In this document: positions 47,352 to 56,655 of the stretch, one piece after another
How the letters are laid out: each line of letters opens with the position of its first letter
How positions within the stretch are numbered: the first letter of the stretch is position 1
Assembly (NCBI GenBank): GCA_014193115.1
Contig: BJHQ01000002.1
Span: forward strand, 134,815 to 198,814
Source: Planctomycetota bacterium
Lineage (GTDB): Bacteria > Planctomycetota > UBA11346
Direction of reading: 5' to 3'
DNA length: 64,000 nucleotides
Notes under the pieces: model-generated
The model's input: the letters and a program-made list of their open reading frames with translations, nothing else
Databases searched by the model: none
What the model was told of the DNA's origin: nothing
Position numbers and translations under genes: made by a program

Positions 47352-48713
47352 TCAGCCATCTTCCGCGGTGCAGCGTTGGCGGAGGACGGCTGGCAGGCCG
47401 GCTTTTCCGGCGATGCCGGTGCAAGCCGACATCTCCAGCCCAACGATGTCGGCGGCATCGATGGCGTGGCTCCACCACGGTTGAGGGGTGCCACGCCAGC
47501 GCACCGCGACATGACGCAAGGTCAGGTTGCGGCCGTGGCGGAGCAGCACGCCGGGATTGGGGTGGGGTTCGCTGCCGCCGTGCTCGGCGCCGAACCGCGG
47601 ACGCAGGTCGAGCTGACCACCGGGCCAACGCGAGCGCTGTTCGATTTCCAGGTCGATGCCATCAAGGGTCAGATCTTCGATCGGGGCACGGTCGTTGCCA
47701 TGGATGACGATGCCGTTCTCTCCACGCAGCATCAATCCGGCAAGGCGGACCCGGCGGATCCTTCCCGGGACGGTGCTCCCATCGCGGGGCATGGCAGTGA
47801 TCGCCACCGGTTCGCCATGGCCCCACCAGCCGCCGTGGAAATGCCGGGTCTCGATCAGGCAGTTGGCGAACAGGATGTCTTCGACGGTGCCATGATCCCG
47901 GAGCTGGATCGCCAGGCCGCGATGGCTGCCGCGGATAACGCAGCCGGTCATGGCGATGCGCCGGAAATCGCCGTGGCTTTCGGTCCCGATCTTGAGTCCA
48001 GCCGAGGTGCTGACGATGGTGCAGTTGCTGATCACGATGTCGGTGCAGTCGCCGCGACCGGCGAACTGCCTGGTGTTCTTCAGCACGATGCCGTCATCAC
48101 CGGCTTCGATGTGGCAATCGCTGATCCGCACGTTGCGGCAGCGGTCGGGATCGATGCCATCGCAGTTGGGCACGTCGAGGCGGTTGCGGATGGTCAAGGC
48201 ATGACAGACCACGTCGTCGCAACCGGTGAGGTGGATCGTCCACTGGGCGATATCGCGCATAGTGAACTGTTCCAGCCTGACTCCGCTGCAGAAATACAGG
48301 CCGATACCGCGCGGACGCCAATCTTTGGGATCCCGGATGTAGCGCCCCTCCGGATCGCGCCAGCCTTTCATCCAGGCCAGGCTGTCGCCATCAATCGTCC
48401 CCGGCCCGGTGATCGCCACGTTCTGGCAGTCTTCGGCCAGGATCAGGAAGGAACCGCTCGATCCGCCATATTCGCCGCCGAAGGCCCGTTCCTGGAAATC
48501 CGCCTGGTCGCGGCTGGCGGCGAGAACACAGCCGGATTCCAGGAGCAGTTCAACGCCCGAGCGCAAGTGCAAGGTCCCGCAGACGAAGCGCCGGCCACCG
48601 ACAAGTACGACCAGGCCGCCACCATCGCTGTGGCAGCGATCAATGGCGGCTTGGATCAGCGCCGTGGTTGCGGAAACCGAGCCGGCAGGCTCAGCAACAG
48701 GATGGAAGGCCAT
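47352..48713 (-). CDS. GH28-like (polygalacturonase-fold) protein
   Basis: About 453 aa, a right-handed beta-helix. GH28 positions are partly kept: NCDGIDPD (first Asp) and AGDDGIVLK (Asp pair). The block usually reading GHGxSIGS is SAGLKIGTES, so the conserved His is missing. A GH28 branch with xxxKIGTES is common in PVC and Bacteroidetes genomes; its activity may differ from galacturonan hydrolysis. No signal peptide. The start at 48713 was chosen; an ATG at 48746 is possible. Confidence 0.78.
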   Translation of the reverse strand: MAFHPVAEPAGSVSATTALIQAAIDRCHSDGGGLVVLVGGRRFVCGTLHLRSGVELLLESGCVLAASRDQADFQERAFGGEYGGSSGSFLILAEDCQNVAITGPGTIDGDSLAWMKGWRDPEGRYIRDPKDWRPRGIGLYFCSGVRLEQFTMRDIAQWTIHLTGCDDVVCHALTIRNRLDVPNCDGIDPDRCRNVRISDCHIEAGDDGIVLKNTRQFAGRGDCTDIVISNCTIVSTSAGLKIGTESHGDFRRIAMTGCVIRGSHRGLAIQLRDHGTVEDILFANCLIETRHFHGGWWGHGEPVAITAMPRDGSTVPGRIRRVRLAGLMLRGENGIVIHGNDRAPIEDLTLDGIDLEIEQRSRWPGGQLDLRPRFGAEHGGSEPHPNPGVLLRHGRNLTLRHVAVRWRGTPQPWWSHAIDAADIVGLEMSACTGIAGKAGLPAVLRQRCTAEDG

Positions 48714-48767
48714 CGCGGCATGCTCGGGCAGGACACCTGCCCGCAAGCCGAGCCCTGGTGGCGTGAA

Positions 48768-51194
48768 TCAATTATGGACCGGTGCGGCCACCGTCACTTT
48801 GACGTAGTCACCTTCAGTATCGACGACTCCGATTTCGCTGCTGGTCAATTGCAGCCACAACGTGTCGCCTTCGGCCACCCCCGCTGGGAGCGAGATCTGC
48901 GCAAGCTGATCGGTGGTTCCCGCCGGGATGTTCAGAGGAATCCCGCCAAACGCATTCAGGACCCAATTCAGCTGCAGATTGATGAGACGGTTCACTGGGC
49001 GATTCACGTGGACCACGATCTCGAAATGCTGGCCGGTGTATGCGACCAGATCATCTTCGACCAGCGACGGATCGATCTGGTCGTCGAGGGTGATCTGGTT
49101 CTGGGCAGGAGTGCCGATGATGTAGCCACCGGGCAAAATGCTCAGGGTGCCGTGGCGGATTCCTTCCAAAACAGTGGTCGAACCGTTGATGCCGTAACCG
49201 AGCCCGACCAGGGTGTTCTCGGGCGGACGCTGGATCGGCTGCGTGGTGTGGACACCCCGGACGTCGCCAAACTCGGGAGCCACCACCTGATCCCCGCTCA
49301 CCGAATAGGTCACAGCAACCGCCGCCGGTTCCGTGTCGTAGGCCCGTTCCACGAAAACGAATCGGGCGAACGGATCATAAGAAAAGGGCTCGGCCTTGCC
49401 CAACCACAGTTCGCCCGGGAAGATAAAATTGACATCCAAACCGCCGGGTCCTGGTTTCCACGGGCGGGTCGATGACAGTTGGAAGGAGTCTCCGATCGTT
49501 ACCGCCAGCTTGCGTGGATCGAAGCCGCGGTGGGCGACAAAGATGGAAGGCTCGATTGCCGAGAACGACTCCAGTCCAATCACCAGATAGGTGTCCGGGC
49601 TGCCGTCAAAATAGAACCAGCGCAAGGCGACCGCCGGCGACCCGTTCAGATCAGCTTCGGCGAAGGAAACACTTCCAGTATTGCTCGGAGCAGTCGCAAC
49701 TGTGATCGACGACATTCCGCCGATCAATTGGGCCGAGCCATCGCTGAAAGCTAAGAGATCCGTGAACAATCCGTTGAAGACCACTGGGGTTGGCAAGGAG
49801 AGCGAACCCTCGACCGGTTGCCAAAACTGGCTGTCAAACCAAGTGAGGTCCAGTCCGTACTGACCAGGATTCACAGTCGTCACAGAATTGAGCCGGGGAA
49901 GATGGTCATAGGCCGTGACCGCTGCCGCATCGGTGAAGAAGACCGCGTTGGTTGCGACGGCCTCATCGTCATCGATCACCGTCACCGCGGCGGTGGCCTG
50001 GGATCCGAGGGTGACTCCGACGGGTTGGCCCAGGGTCAGGGTTACCACGGTGTCTGGCTCATCGACCAGATTGTCGATCGCCGAAATGGTCAAAGGGATC
50101 GTGGTGGTGCCGGTCGGAATCGTGACCGGGCCGAGGCCAGCGAGGCGGCCGGAAACATCAGCGGAAATCACAACCGATGCAGGATCCAGCGCCGCGCGGT
50201 CCAAGCTGAGCGCCACAGCGGCATCGCCTGCGTTTTCAGCGACCGACCAGGCCGGCTGGGCGAACTGGACCACCGGTTTCGGACGCCAGTACGAAATCGC
50301 TGCGTTCACATAGCTGACCTGGGTCTGGGCAGCGGTGATCGGCCCGAAGTGGGTGAGCAGGCCGCTCTGGCCTTCGACCCCAGGCACCCGGGTATCGAGC
50401 AGTTGGTTGGCAACGCTGGCGAAGGTGGCATCTGCGATGTGGTCGCCGTTCTTGTCGACTTCCAACTGCCAGGCGCCGCCACCGGTCGTGGTCAGACGCA
50501 TGCTCCAGGTGCCGTTGGCCGGGCTGAAGGTGGACAAGAATGGTCCGATATCGGCCAGGCGGTTGTTCAGATTGCCCTGGGCCTGGCTCAGGCTGAGACC
50601 GGCCGGCACCCGCCAGACGCCGGTCTGGTTGGGCACACCCCGGTACCAGGTCACCTGCCATCTCGGGATGCCGCCGGTGCTGCTGGCGAGAAAGCGCATC
50701 GGTAGTTCGACCACCAGCTGAGGATAGAGCTGGGGCTCGCCGACGACGGTGGCGGCGCCATGGGCCTTCACCACCGATCCGGAGCCGGTAGCGACGTAGC
50801 CAAAGCGCATGGTCCAGTCCTGCTGCTGGCGCCGGACATAGGTCCAGCCGGCCGGTTGCAGGGTGCCGGTGAAGGTGTCCCAGGTCTTGGCGCCCAGCCA
50901 GAAGTCCTGCATGTGCGGACCTGGGTCAAGATACAGCTGGTTGGCGCCGCGGCTGCGGCTTCCGGTCAGATTCCTGCCGGCCCACATGCTGATATCGATC
51001 AGACCGGAGTCATAGGACCAACCAGTACGGGCGACGGCGGTTTCAACCTTGGTCGGGTCGGCACAGAGTTGCAGCGGATCGACGGTCGGCTGTGCCGCGA
51101 GCAGCCTGGCGTATTGGAATGGTCCGACTGCGTCGCTGGCGCAGAGAGGGATGAAAGCCGCCAGGAAAACCAGGCTGCGTGAATGACTGAGCAT
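48768..51194 (-). CDS. Secreted Calx-beta-domain protein
   Basis: An 808-aa protein with a signal peptide (MLSHSRSLVFLAAFIPLCAS). A Calx-beta domain lies near residues 320-415 (VQFAQPAWSVAENAGDAAV, ending in AAVTVIDDDE). Flanking regions are beta-rich, with SVVKAHGAATVVGE early and GGYIIGTPAQNQITLDDQ late. Calx-beta domains bind calcium or mediate adhesion. No sorting motif is evident at the C-terminus. Function beyond surface or matrix role is not clear. Confidence 0.7.
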   Translation of the reverse strand: MLSHSRSLVFLAAFIPLCASDAVGPFQYARLLAAQPTVDPLQLCADPTKVETAVARTGWSYDSGLIDISMWAGRNLTGSRSRGANQLYLDPGPHMQDFWLGAKTWDTFTGTLQPAGWTYVRRQQQDWTMRFGYVATGSGSVVKAHGAATVVGEPQLYPQLVVELPMRFLASSTGGIPRWQVTWYRGVPNQTGVWRVPAGLSLSQAQGNLNNRLADIGPFLSTFSPANGTWSMRLTTTGGGAWQLEVDKNGDHIADATFASVANQLLDTRVPGVEGQSGLLTHFGPITAAQTQVSYVNAAISYWRPKPVVQFAQPAWSVAENAGDAAVALSLDRAALDPASVVISADVSGRLAGLGPVTIPTGTTTIPLTISAIDNLVDEPDTVVTLTLGQPVGVTLGSQATAAVTVIDDDEAVATNAVFFTDAAAVTAYDHLPRLNSVTTVNPGQYGLDLTWFDSQFWQPVEGSLSLPTPVVFNGLFTDLLAFSDGSAQLIGGMSSITVATAPSNTGSVSFAEADLNGSPAVALRWFYFDGSPDTYLVIGLESFSAIEPSIFVAHRGFDPRKLAVTIGDSFQLSSTRPWKPGPGGLDVNFIFPGELWLGKAEPFSYDPFARFVFVERAYDTEPAAVAVTYSVSGDQVVAPEFGDVRGVHTTQPIQRPPENTLVGLGYGINGSTTVLEGIRHGTLSILPGGYIIGTPAQNQITLDDQIDPSLVEDDLVAYTGQHFEIVVHVNRPVNRLINLQLNWVLNAFGGIPLNIPAGTTDQLAQISLPAGVAEGDTLWLQLTSSEIGVVDTEGDYVKVTVAAPVHN

Positions 51195-51395
51195 GGGGCA
51201 CCTGCCAGGGAGGGGATGCGTACCAAGCTATTGCGATATACTACAAGGTCAAGAGACGACTCGGTGTACTACGCAATTTCAGGTAAAAAGCCTAGAGATC
51301 GCATCGTCGGAATCATTTTTCAGTCGTACGAAGCAGAATCGCCCTCCCAAGCGGTGATGAACAGTGCAACTCGATACATCTGCATCGGTTAACTG

Positions 51396-53399
51396 CTAGG
51401 GACCACGCAAATCATAGCAATACAACGCGTCTTTCCCGCGGATGAACATGCGACCATCGGCCCAGGCGTGGCTCATCCCGACTTGATAGGTCGTGGTCGC
51501 AGGGAATGGCGGATGCCAAACCGGAGCGATGACGGCATCGGCCTGGGCGGGAAAAGGATAGAATTTTGCATGACCGTGTTGGGAATCAGGCTGTAAAAAA
51601 AACACTCCAGGAACAGCGAACAGGTGACCTTCATCCCAGCGCGCTGGCTCGCTGAGCACGCTGCTGGCGATGCGGCTGCCATCAGCGATCTTGATCAGGT
51701 GGTACCGGTAGCGGCCACGGGTGCAGAGCAGTTCCTCCGTTGCGGCCCCGATCGGAGTGTACCACGGAGCACCCCAGGCCGTGGGCGTGATCCACAATTT
51801 TTCCGCACCATTCGCAGTCAATTTCCAGCACCCGACCTGACCGAAATTCTCGCCTGGGGCCGACAGCACCGCTGCCGGTTCCCAGGCGCTGCGTTTTTCT
51901 TCAGGAAACGCAGCGCTTTCCACCTTGCGATCGGCGGCCTTCATGGCGTTCGCGATCAGCCGGTTGCCGACCAGGATCGCCTGGTATTCATTGTCACCGA
52001 CCTCGGTCGATGTCCACGCCACTTTGCCATCGGTCGCATCGATCGCGGTCATTTTTCCACTGCCGACACCGACCACGAACGTCTTGCCAGCATCGATGAA
52101 AGTCAGCGGCATCGCCGCGGCCCCAGGCAGCATCTGCGCCGCCCTCCAGCGCACTTCGCCGGTCGCGGCATCGATGGCGACGATTCCGCACGGACCATTG
52201 CCGTCTGGTACCAGCACCAGATCCGCAGCGGTCGCCACCGCATGGCAGAAGCTACGCGTCGGAGCGCGCAGATCCTTCGCTTTCAGGGCTTCATCTTTCA
52301 TTTTGCCCAGGCTATCGGCCAGGCCAGGTACGGCGATCTGCCAGCGCACCGTGCCGGTAGCAGCGTCCACCGCACGCAGGCGGCCGGTGCCACCCAGGAC
52401 GTACACCGTGCCATCGGCGACCGCCGGAGTCCAGTTGGTCAGGCAGCATTTATGATCGTAGAAATGCAGTCCTTCATCAGGCCAGCGCGCCGTCCACAGG
52501 GTCTTGCCGGTGGCTGCATCCAGGCACAGCAACTCCTCGTCTGCTGAGATCCGCCAGCGCGCCTTCAGATCGGCTTCGGTCCAGCCGATCTCGGCCATTT
52601 TGGCCACCGTACCATATTTCTTCTCGGGATCGGCCAGGGTGGCGGCGACATGGGCTTCGCTGATGGTTTCGCCGCTGGCGACGTACCTGAATTGATAGAC
52701 CCGGCCATACGCCACCACCGGCGAGGCGCCGCCGGCAGCAGGTAGAGTGCCGACGCACGGGCCATAGCGTTTCGAGCCGGATTCGGTCGGTCCGATGTAT
52801 TGGCTGACCCAGGCCAATCGACCTTTGGTCGGATCGGCCAGCCACGGTCGCGTTCCCGGTCTGGCAGAAAAGCGTTGGTCTGGTCCAAGATAATTCGGCC
52901 AGGCCGCTCCATCTGCCAATCCGTTGTAGTCGCGCAGCGCTTTTCCGGCCAGGCGCCGTCCGGTCACCTTGCCTGAGGTTTCGGCACTCGGCAGGGCATT
53001 GGCCCGGTTGCTGCCAGGGAACCGGCCCTTGGCGGTTCCGGTGACGGTTTCGCCGGTCCAGGTCAGGTCGATTGCGATCGGTGTCCGCCACGCCAACGGC
53101 ACCAGCATCGACCGCTGATCCGGCCCTGAAAAGCCGACGATCATCTCGCCGTTCATTGCGCCCTCGGCCACGACCAGTTTGGTTGGATCGCAGGCCAACA
53201 TGCCGCCATGACCGACTCGGGCACGCTCGGCCTTTCCCGCCGCCACCATCACCGAAAAAGGCAGAGAACTACCAGCCAGTTCGATCACGCTGTGGATCCA
53301 GGCGGTATCGGCATCCACGGCTGGCTGGCCTGGCAGGACTTGCGCGGGGTCGGCCGCGGTCGCCACGGAGAGAAACGTCGCAAGGAGCATGAAGCGCAT
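51396..53399 (-). CDS. Secreted PQQ-like beta-propeller protein 1
   Basis: A 667-aa protein with a signal peptide (MRFMLLATFLSVATA). Repeats of the PQQ/outer-membrane-propeller type are clear: LLCLDAATGKTLWTA, RAVDAATGTVRWQI, VAIDAATGEVRWRA and TAIDATDGKVAWTS. It ends GRMFIRGKDALYCYDLRG, almost the same ending as the second copy at 56656. The full domain order matches that protein, so they are paralogues. Probably a periplasmic binding or scaffold protein; dehydrogenase catalytic residues are not obvious. Divergent from the AraC regulator (68 bp). Confidence 0.82.
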   Translation of the reverse strand: MRFMLLATFLSVATAADPAQVLPGQPAVDADTAWIHSVIELAGSSLPFSVMVAAGKAERARVGHGGMLACDPTKLVVAEGAMNGEMIVGFSGPDQRSMLVPLAWRTPIAIDLTWTGETVTGTAKGRFPGSNRANALPSAETSGKVTGRRLAGKALRDYNGLADGAAWPNYLGPDQRFSARPGTRPWLADPTKGRLAWVSQYIGPTESGSKRYGPCVGTLPAAGGASPVVAYGRVYQFRYVASGETISEAHVAATLADPEKKYGTVAKMAEIGWTEADLKARWRISADEELLCLDAATGKTLWTARWPDEGLHFYDHKCCLTNWTPAVADGTVYVLGGTGRLRAVDAATGTVRWQIAVPGLADSLGKMKDEALKAKDLRAPTRSFCHAVATAADLVLVPDGNGPCGIVAIDAATGEVRWRAAQMLPGAAAMPLTFIDAGKTFVVGVGSGKMTAIDATDGKVAWTSTEVGDNEYQAILVGNRLIANAMKAADRKVESAAFPEEKRSAWEPAAVLSAPGENFGQVGCWKLTANGAEKLWITPTAWGAPWYTPIGAATEELLCTRGRYRYHLIKIADGSRIASSVLSEPARWDEGHLFAVPGVFFLQPDSQHGHAKFYPFPAQADAVIAPVWHPPFPATTTYQVGMSHAWADGRMFIRGKDALYCYDLRGP

Positions 53400-53467
53400 G
53401 TGGTGATTACAGTCGCAGCGGTCGATTCCATCAACCTAAACGTCCGGTAGAATAGCCCCAACGTCCG

Positions 53468-54304
53468 ATGCTACCCACGATCATCAGCGCCTGGACAGGT
53501 TGCGGCTGGCGCCTGCGCTGGGCCGTCGCTGAACCGATCCCCGCCCGGCCGACAGCCGATCCGCGGATCATGGATCATTACAGCCTGCACGTTGTCTTCA
53601 GCGGTCGCATGCGCTGGAGGACCCTGATCGGGGAAGTGGTGCTCGGTCCTGGAGAGACCGTGATCCTGCCTCCGTGCCGGTTGCGGGAACGGACAGGCTT
53701 GGAGCCAGGACATTATGCCTCGGCCGGTTTCCATGCGGTGGTAGGGCCCGATGGGATCGACCCCTTGTCCCGATTCTCTCTGCACGCCGCCGTCGCCATG
53801 GCTGAACCGATGAGCGATCTGGCCAAGGAATGGTTGCTGGTGACCGGCTGCCGACCGCAATTTCCCGGAGCGGAGATCGGCGCCCTGGTCAACGCTCGTC
53901 AGGCGCTGGAGCGGTTGCTGCTAGCTTACATCACCCGGGGGATGGTCAGCGGCAGTATCACCGAGTTGGCTGCATTACCCTCGCCAGGCATCCTGGCTGC
54001 ACGGATGCACCTGGCCCAAAATTTCGCCAGGCCCGAGTGTGACGTGGCAGCGCTGCGTCGGATCGCCGGTCTCGGTCGCAGTCGCTTTTCACAAGCTTTC
54101 ACCGCCTGCTATGGCCAGGCGCCTGAGACCATGATCCGTTCCATGCGGTTGGCCAACGCCGAGCGTCTGGTGCGCTCGGAACCTGGGATGCAGGTCAGTG
54201 AAATTGCCGAAAAATGCGGTTTCCGCAGCCCATCCGCATTCACCCGCGCCTTCCGTGCCGCGTTTGGACGGACGCCCCGGGAGCAGCGCCGACGTTCAGG
54301 TTGA
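53468..54304 (+). CDS. AraC-family transcriptional regulator 1
   Basis: A 278-aa protein. The N-terminal cupin-like sensing domain (LHVVFSGRMRWRTLIGEVVL, then GETVILPP) precedes two helix-turn-helix motifs (CDVAALRRIAGLGRSRFSQA and MQVSEIAEKCGFRSPSAFTR). Relatives sense sugars. Its gene diverges from PQQ protein 1, the likely target. Its 3' end overlaps the convergent hydrolase gene by about 9 bp. Confidence 0.88.
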   Translation: MLPTIISAWTGCGWRLRWAVAEPIPARPTADPRIMDHYSLHVVFSGRMRWRTLIGEVVLGPGETVILPPCRLRERTGLEPGHYASAGFHAVVGPDGIDPLSRFSLHAAVAMAEPMSDLAKEWLLVTGCRPQFPGAEIGALVNARQALERLLLAYITRGMVSGSITELAALPSPGILAARMHLAQNFARPECDVAALRRIAGLGRSRFSQAFTACYGQAPETMIRSMRLANAERLVRSEPGMQVSEIAEKCGFRSPSAFTRAFRAAFGRTPREQRRRSG

Positions 54305-55786
54305 GGTCGCCGCCCGGTTGATCGTCTGCTTGACCGGCTGCAATCCCTCGACGCTGTAGGGCTTGATCTGGCCGGTGGCGATCCCGTCCAACCGGGCGTG
54401 GATCAACCGGAACAGCGGATCATTGAAGGTATTGATCTGTCCGGCGTTGTTGACCACCGCGCCAAATGGCTGGTCGGTCGCCATGCCATAGGCGTCTCTG
54501 GTGAACTCCTTGCCGCTATACCACTTGAACCAGGTATAGCCGATCAGCCCAGGATGGGCGAAGGCTTGTTCCAACGCCATCCGGCCACGCTGCCGGATGT
54601 CGGCCATTTCCGTCTCGTCGAACCGTTCTTCGCGCAGGTACTTGCCCCAGTCCAGGAAATGACCGGAACACCAGCTGAATTCGCCATTGAGGATGGGCAT
54701 CTGGGTGCTGCCATAGAACTGCTCGAGCCGGGCATGGAAATTGGCGCGATAGCTGTTCATCGCGAGTACGTCGACCAATCCAGCATCGAAACAGGAGCGG
54801 AAGGCGTCGAGTACGAGCTGGCCGGGCGGGGCCGGGCAGCGACTGGTCATGATCAGGTGGTTGGGATCGTGACGACGGATGGCCTGATGCATCCGAGCCG
54901 TGTATTCGCGGACGAATACCGCGGTGAACGCCGCGTGATCGGCCGAATAGGCATCGCTGGCCAGGTACCGCTGGCGCTGATCGGTGAGCGCCCGGAAGGC
55001 ATCCGCATCGAGGAACTCCTCACCCCAGTCCATGGCGAGTTGGTGGATGCTGCCGCCGTGCCGGGCGAGCACCCAGTTCCACGCGAAATTTCCGGCCGGT
55101 TTGCCCTCAGGCTGGGCCAGGCAGCGTTGCAGCAGCGTCGCCGCGGTCGGCGGTTTCGCCAGATCAGACATCTTGCCGGTCCACGCCACGTCGGTCTCGG
55201 GCTGGCCATACGTGCACTCGTTGTCACTGAAATATCCGAGCAGATTCGGGTTGTCGCGCAGCTCAGCGAATTCGTTTCGGCAGCGCTGATCGATGCGGTT
55301 CCAAACCTCCGGATCGAACACGTCGATGTTGAATGAGCTCTGCGTGCCGACGATCGCGCCACTCGCGTCGCGCTTGGGCTCGAGCAGCATTCCTTCAGAG
55401 CCAGCAATCTCCCGCGCAGGGAGGATCTCAACGAATGGCATGCCCCGCTCGCGGTGACCTTCCCGAGGGGTGAATAGGAACGACCAGCCGCCCAGGCCGT
55501 TGAACCCGGCAGCCCGCAGTTTGGCCAGAGCATCATCAGTGAACCGCCGATGGTCGCCGCCATAGGTTTGTTCGACCCATTGGAAATACCGATTATCGCC
55601 GGCTTTCCCCACGGATTGACGGATCACCGCATTGCAACCTTTGTAGAGTACCGGTCGGCCATCCGGCGCCACCAGCCACCACCGGCCGGTGGTCGAACGG
55701 CCCACCCGATAGCAGCCTGGCGTGCCGCGCAGGGTTCCGGGGTCGATGGTCACCGAGCGCAGCGGGTCGATCGTCGAGTGGGTCAT
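54296..55786 (-). CDS. GH50/agarase-like TIM-barrel glycoside hydrolase
   Basis: A 496-aa protein. The two likely catalytic Glu are E190 in LGYFSDNECTYG and E369 in MPILNGEFSWCSG. GWSFLFTPREGHRERGMPF and the early WWLVAPDGRPVLYKGCN are in the style of GH50/GH86-like enzymes that cut agarose or related galactans. No signal peptide, so the substrate is probably an imported oligosaccharide. The start at 55786 was chosen; the frame is open to 55888. Confidence 0.72.
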   Translation of the reverse strand: MTHSTIDPLRSVTIDPGTLRGTPGCYRVGRSTTGRWWLVAPDGRPVLYKGCNAVIRQSVGKAGDNRYFQWVEQTYGGDHRRFTDDALAKLRAAGFNGLGGWSFLFTPREGHRERGMPFVEILPAREIAGSEGMLLEPKRDASGAIVGTQSSFNIDVFDPEVWNRIDQRCRNEFAELRDNPNLLGYFSDNECTYGQPETDVAWTGKMSDLAKPPTAATLLQRCLAQPEGKPAGNFAWNWVLARHGGSIHQLAMDWGEEFLDADAFRALTDQRQRYLASDAYSADHAAFTAVFVREYTARMHQAIRRHDPNHLIMTSRCPAPPGQLVLDAFRSCFDAGLVDVLAMNSYRANFHARLEQFYGSTQMPILNGEFSWCSGHFLDWGKYLREERFDETEMADIRQRGRMALEQAFAHPGLIGYTWFKWYSGKEFTRDAYGMATDQPFGAVVNNAGQINTFNDPLFRLIHARLDGIATGQIKPYSVEGLQPVKQTINRAATST

Positions 55787-56655
55787 GCCGTGTCGTTCCT
55801 CAAGGGACGAATCCGCTGGATGGCGGCCTGTCCAAGTGATTCCATAAAAAACCGATCGACACAAGAGACGGACCATCTTGCGCCGCAATGGGATGCTGCC
55901 TGGGCGATTCCGATCCGCAGGCCCGGTCTGGAACTCTCAATGAAATTCCCAGCTGCGCGGTCCCCGCGACGTTTCGGCAGGTTGCAGCGTCATGCTCCAA
56001 GCCATCTGGATGAAACCTCCTGATAGGATCGGCTGGCAGAACGCAGCGCGCCGGTATTTTGTTCAGGCTGAGCAAGGGTGCCAAAGCTACAGTTGCATGG
56101 CAAACTGCCACCAGCGGGGTTCCATCAGCTGATGAGCTTTCGTCGGCGGAACGTCGGATCTGAGCCGTCAGCGAACCGATCAGGTATGACCAACTGATTG
56201 GATTCACTGCGATTCTCTAGATTCCGAAAGTATGTGGACGAGCATCGACAGCTGTGGCCTACTGGTCATCCATGATAAAGTAACTGGCTATCATTCCCGT
56301 GCCATATGGCTTTTATAATGAAATTTTTACTGATATTTTATTGAGTTTTAATCGAAATATAACCCATCATCGATCATGATATCGGACGAGGCAACGGCCT
56401 GACCGGCGAATCGTAACTTTCAATATGAGTCCCTGGGAAAGCCGTGAAATCCTAGCTCTTGTTGCTTTGGGGGTTGAAGGCTATTTTCGAGACAAAAGAA
56501 TGAACAGGATTGACAGGCTATCAGTCAGGAGTGAGCAGTCAGGGGTGAGGGATTGCATCTGATCATCGACCAGGGCCAATAACCGTGAGATCCATTCAGG
56601 AATACCCATGAAAACCATCCAAATCAACAAAATGAGCAACAGCAAGGAGAGCTTC
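55787..56655. other. Long A/T-rich intergenic region
   Basis: About 870 bp without a convincing gene. The stretch 56270-56400 is markedly A/T-rich in contrast to the rest of the window and probably holds promoters for the divergent genes at 55786 (minus) and 56656 (plus). Short open frames on the minus strand (for example 55800-56207) have no recognisable character. Confidence 0.5.
56644..56650 (+). promoter_or_regulatory. Shine-Dalgarno that decides the start of PQQ-like protein 2
   Basis: AAGGAGA lies five bases before the ATG at 56656. The in-frame ATG 48 bp upstream (56608) has no such site and would put a polar leader before the signal peptide. Confidence 0.65.

Noticed and set aside
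46971..49475. 834-codon open frame on the plus strand
   Set aside because: Antisense to pilM, the GH28-like gene and the Calx-beta gene; composition is of the shadow type produced by GC-rich codons and no domain is visible.
51183..51392. 69-codon plus-strand frame in the spacer before PQQ-like protein 1
   Set aside because: No ribosome site and no recognisable features; it overlaps the 5' end of the Calx-beta gene, so it is probably chance in promoter DNA.
55800..56207. 135-codon minus-strand frame
   Set aside because: No ribosome site, odd composition and no domain; regarded as non-coding.
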